From Saprospiraceae bacterium (GTDB lineage Bacteria; Bacteroidota; Bacteroidia; Chitinophagales; Saprospiraceae): a stretch of DNA of 8,724 bases. The stretch covers positions 1-8,724 of the forward strand of contig SLDF01000070.1 in NCBI GenBank assembly GCA_007125435.1. Direction: 5' to 3'. Position 1 is the stretch's first letter, and the number at the start of each line of letters is the position of its first letter. Of this stretch, positions 6,460-8,724 are shown one piece after another. The notes below the pieces were generated by a model. It made no database searches and was not told the DNA's origin. It worked only from the letters and a program-made list of their open reading frames with translations. The position numbers and the translations under genes were made by a program.

Positions 6460-6501
6460 AGTGTATAGTTGGTTAGAGGTTTTTGGCTTATTGTTGATAC
6501 T

Positions 6502-8367
6502 TTACCTGCCCATATGCACGAGAAGCACAGATATATCAGCAGGCCTTATGCCGCTGATTCGGCTGGCTTGTCCGATGGTTCTAGGCTTTTGGTTGCTGAG
6601 TTTTACTCTTGCTTCCATTGACAAAGATGGTAATGCATGATAATCAAAGTTGTCTTTAAGTTTGATGCCTTCAAGCCTACGCATTTTATCTGCCATTTCC
6701 TTTTCTTTTTCGATGTAGCCTTCGTACTTCATGGCAATTTCAGCACATTCCAAAGACTCTTCATCAAATGCGCTGAGCTTTTGATCCAATTCAGGAATGG
6801 CCATACGCAGATCACCAATCCCAATATTTGGTCTCAACAAAACACTGTGCAATTTCACTTTCTGCTTCAGAGGCGAAGAGTTTTTATCGGCCAACATGCT
6901 TTCGATTTGGTACGGCTCGACACTGAGCTTAGAGAATAGCTTCTCTATATCTTTGATCTGACTTTCTTTTTCTCTGACTCTATCCATTCTGGTGTCCGTA
7001 CCTTTTATGCCCAATTGATAAGCCAATGGTGTCAACCTGAGGTCTGCATTGTCTTGTCGCAACAATATCCTAAATTCAGCCCTGGAAGTAAACATGCGGT
7101 AAGGCTCTTCAGTGCCTTTATTGATCAAATCGTCAATCAACACACCGATGTAGGCATCAGAACGCTGCAGGACAAATGGGTCTTTCTCCGCCACAGACAA
7201 GTGGGCATTTATACCGGCAATAAGACCTTGGGCTCCGGCTTCCTCATATCCGGTAGTGCCATTGATCTGTCCGGCAAAAAACAACTGACTCACCAAGTGT
7301 GTCTCTAGTGTTGGCTTCAGCTGGGTTGGCTGGAAAAAGTCGTATTCTATAGCGTACCCTGGTCTGAACATCTTGGCGTTCTCAAAGCCCGGGATCAATC
7401 TCAGTGCCTTAAACTGTACATCTTCAGGCAAAGATGAAGAAAAGCCGTTAAGATAAACCTCGACTGTATTCCATCCCTCTGGCTCTACAAATAGTTGATG
7501 TCTATCCCTTTCTGAGAAGCGATCGATTTTGTCTTCTATGGATGGGCAATATCGTGGCCCCAGTCCCTGGATACGACCATTGAACATCGGCGACTTTTCA
7601 AAACCCGTTTTGAGCATATTGTGCACTTCTGGGTTGGTATAGCCTATATGACATGGCCTCTGTGTGGCCGGAATAGCTGTATCAGTAAACGAAAATCTTC
7701 TCGGGACATCATCTCCCGGCTGTTCTTCTAGTTTACTATAGTCGATACTCCTGCCATCTATGCGCGGCGGTGTACCTGTTTTCATGCGCCCGGATTCAAA
7801 GCCTAGCTCTACCAACTGCTCAGTAATGCCCTTAGAGGCTCTCTCACCGGCTCTACCTCCGCCAAACTGCTTTTCACCAATGTGGATGATACCGTTCAGG
7901 AAAGTACCGTTGGTCAGCACCACGGCTTTACCTTTGATCTCCAGGCCCATGCCCGTGCGTACACCAACTACTCTATCGCCTTTGACGATGATACCAGTCA
8001 CCATCTCTTGCCAAAAATCAATGTTTTCATGCTGCTCCAGCATGTCTCTCCACTTAGCAGCAAACATCATGCGGTCGCTCTGCGCTCGCGGTGACCACAT
8101 GGCAGGCCCCTTGGATAGATTGAGCATGCGGAATTGTATCATCGAATGGTCCGTTGCAAAAGCTGAATATCCACCTAGGGCGTCAATCTCTCTTACAATT
8201 TGCCCTTTTGCTACTCCACCCATGGCGGGATTGCAACTCATCTGGGCGATGGTCTGCATATTCATGGTAGCCAACATGACTTTTGAACCCATATTGGCTG
8301 CTGCTACGGCCGCCTCACATCCGGCATGTCCCGCTCCAACTACTATGACATCATACTCAGGAAACAT
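6502..8367 (-). CDS. mnmG: tRNA uridine-5-carboxymethylaminomethyl modification enzyme MnmG (GidA)
   Basis: MnmG is an FAD-binding cytoplasmic enzyme that works with MnmE to add the carboxymethylaminomethyl group to the wobble U34 of certain tRNAs, using methylenetetrahydrofolate. The protein has 621 residues, the usual length. The N-terminal dinucleotide-binding motif is GAGHAG (residues 11-16), followed by MSCNPAMGG with the first catalytic Cys (45), GGGRAGERASKG (169-180), KTGTPPR (196-202) and GLGPRYCPSIEDK with the second catalytic Cys (274, matching E. coli Cys277). The C-terminus ASRISGIRPADISVLLVHMGR-like end is the MnmE/tRNA-binding helical domain. The ATG at 8367-8365 was chosen over an in-frame TTG at 8391 because family members in this phylum begin MFPEYD and because that TTG lies inside the promoter -7 box. 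The yehL-type gene follows after 42 bases. Nothing is unusual in the sequence. Confidence 0.97.
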   Translation of the reverse strand: MFPEYDVIVVGAGHAGCEAAVAAANMGSKVMLATMNMQTIAQMSCNPAMGGVAKGQIVREIDALGGYSAFATDHSMIQFRMLNLSKGPAMWSPRAQSDRMMFAAKWRDMLEQHENIDFWQEMVTGIIVKGDRVVGVRTGMGLEIKGKAVVLTNGTFLNGIIHIGEKQFGGGRAGERASKGITEQLVELGFESGRMKTGTPPRIDGRSIDYSKLEEQPGDDVPRRFSFTDTAIPATQRPCHIGYTNPEVHNMLKTGFEKSPMFNGRIQGLGPRYCPSIEDKIDRFSERDRHQLFVEPEGWNTVEVYLNGFSSSLPEDVQFKALRLIPGFENAKMFRPGYAIEYDFFQPTQLKPTLETHLVSQLFFAGQINGTTGYEEAGAQGLIAGINAHLSVAEKDPFVLQRSDAYIGVLIDDLINKGTEEPYRMFTSRAEFRILLRQDNADLRLTPLAYQLGIKGTDTRMDRVREKESQIKDIEKLFSKLSVEPYQIESMLADKNSSPLKQKVKLHSVLLRPNIGIGDLRMAIPELDQKLSAFDEESLECAEIAMKYEGYIEKEKEMADKMRRLEGIKLKDNFDYHALPSLSMEARVKLSNQKPRTIGQASRISGIRPADISVLLVHMGR

Positions 8368-8388
8368 AATCTTCTGTTTTTCAGACCA

Positions 8389-8396
8389 CAAAGGTA
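8389..8396 (-). promoter_or_regulatory. -7 box of the mnmG promoter
   Basis: The minus strand reads TACCTTTG here, an exact match to the Bacteroidota TAnnTTTG -7 element. It ends 21 bases before the ATG at 8367, leaving a leader of roughly 15 bases. No clear TTG -33 element is found at the preferred distance. The box overlaps the only upstream in-frame start alternative (TTG at 8391), which settles the choice of start codon. Confidence 0.6.
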
Positions 8397-8520
8397 CAAA
8401 ATAATGTACTTTCAGAGGCCATAGCTTTTTGTAGAAATTACGGTGTTATTTTTTTAAAGCAGACTTCAATATATCCGTGGTGTGTCATACAATCGGGAAT
8501 AATATTCACAAACTTATGGC

Positions 8521-8557
8521 TTGACACTTCTGTTATCGATTTCTATCACTATTTTTA
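8521..8557 (+). promoter_or_regulatory. Weak candidate promoter of the lipoprotein gene
   Basis: TTG (8521-8523, inside TTGACA) and TATTTTTA (8550-8557) fit the -33 and -7 elements loosely: the last base of the -7 box differs from consensus and the 26-base gap is long. TTGACA also lies 17 bases from TATCAC (8544-8549), a sigma-70-like layout less expected in this phylum. The site sits directly before the ATG at 8562, so transcription from TATTTTTA would start inside the gene; this weakens it. Confidence 0.2.
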
Positions 8558-8561
8558 TACA

Positions 8562-8724
8562 ATGAAAGGAAAAGTATATACGTCGTGGACATTAGGTATT
8601 TTAGCCGGTGTTTTTGCTCTGACATTTTTGTTCTCTTGCCAACAGCAGCAAAAGACGATACCAGCTGAACTAACGGAAATTACAACCGGTCGTGTCGGTC
8701 CTATCTTTGTTGACAGTGACATGA
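8562..8724 (+). CDS. Lipoprotein of unknown function, N-terminal part (runs off right edge)
   Basis: The reading frame from ATG at 8562 stays open to the window end, giving 54 residues. It begins with a lipoprotein signal peptide: charged start MKGK, a hydrophobic stretch (about residues 9-24) and lipobox LFSC with the lipidated Cys at residue 26, followed by a polar QQQQK. The mature part starts IPAELTEITTGRVGPIF. Lack of Asp at +2 and the phylum suggest outer-membrane sorting. Large bacterial alpha-2-macroglobulin-like lipoproteins have a somewhat similar start, but too little is visible to assign a family. The gene is divergent from mnmG; the ~194 bases between them hold both promoters and nothing else I recognise. 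Confidence 0.75.
   Translation, partial: MKGKVYTSWTLGILAGVFALTFLFSCQQQQKTIPAELTEITTGRVGPIFVDSDM

Noticed and set aside
8365..8391. Longer mnmG form starting at TTG 8391 (eight extra residues)
   Set aside because: The TTG lies inside the TACCTTTG -7 box, and family members in this phylum begin at MFPEYD, which is the ATG at 8367.
7760..8404. Long open frame on the + strand opposite mnmG
   Set aside because: It is antisense to strongly conserved mnmG sequence and shows no recognisable domain, so it is a shadow of the real gene. The same applies to the other + strand frames inside 3188-6640.

Overview
The window looks like chromosomal DNA of a Bacteroidota (Bacteroidetes) bacterium. Three things support this: protein sequences that resemble that phylum (MnmG beginning MFPEYDVIVVGAGHAG, a HutH C-terminal half of the same flavour), promoter -7 boxes of the TAnnTTTG type in front of several genes, and the near absence of Shine-Dalgarno sequences. 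A genus cannot be named from the sequence alone.

Layout. Positions 1-1070 (+) hold the C-terminal three quarters of histidine ammonia-lyase (hutH), cut by the window edge just before its Ala-Ser-Gly cofactor triad. It converges on a 97-residue alpha/beta-barrel monooxygenase-like gene at 1136-1429 (-). Positions 1430-1778 are non-coding and carry AGCGA-rich repeat-like DNA with a long inverted repeat. An AT-rich two-gene island follows on the + strand (1779-3037): an unrecognised 260-residue protein, then an overlapping PIN-domain nuclease gene broken by a single-base frameshift in an A6 run. This looks like a horizontally acquired toxin-antitoxin-type module whose toxin is damaged, or needs frameshifting to be made. 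A short non-coding gap with a hairpin (3038-3187) separates it from three genes on the - strand.

The minus-strand group is transcribed in the order mnmG (8367-6502), a MoxR AAA+ ATPase of the YehL type (6459-5374) and a DUF5682/YehM-type protein (5377-3188). The last two overlap by 4 bases and almost certainly act together. In E. coli the related cluster is yehL-yehM-yehP-yehQ, which adds a VWA protein and a SWIM zinc-finger protein. Those partners are absent here, and the space where they could lie is taken by the PIN island. The N-terminal part of the DUF5682 protein has a GxxH...E...GxxH pattern like the TraB/ChaN/EreA/TIKI metallohydrolases, so it may be an ATPase-controlled hydrolase of unknown substrate. 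A divergent gene at 8562 starts a lipoprotein that runs off the right edge.

The most interesting parts are the YehL/DUF5682 pair, which is a poorly understood system, and the unrecognised protein plus frameshifted PIN gene next to it. The housekeeping genes (hutH, mnmG) look ordinary.
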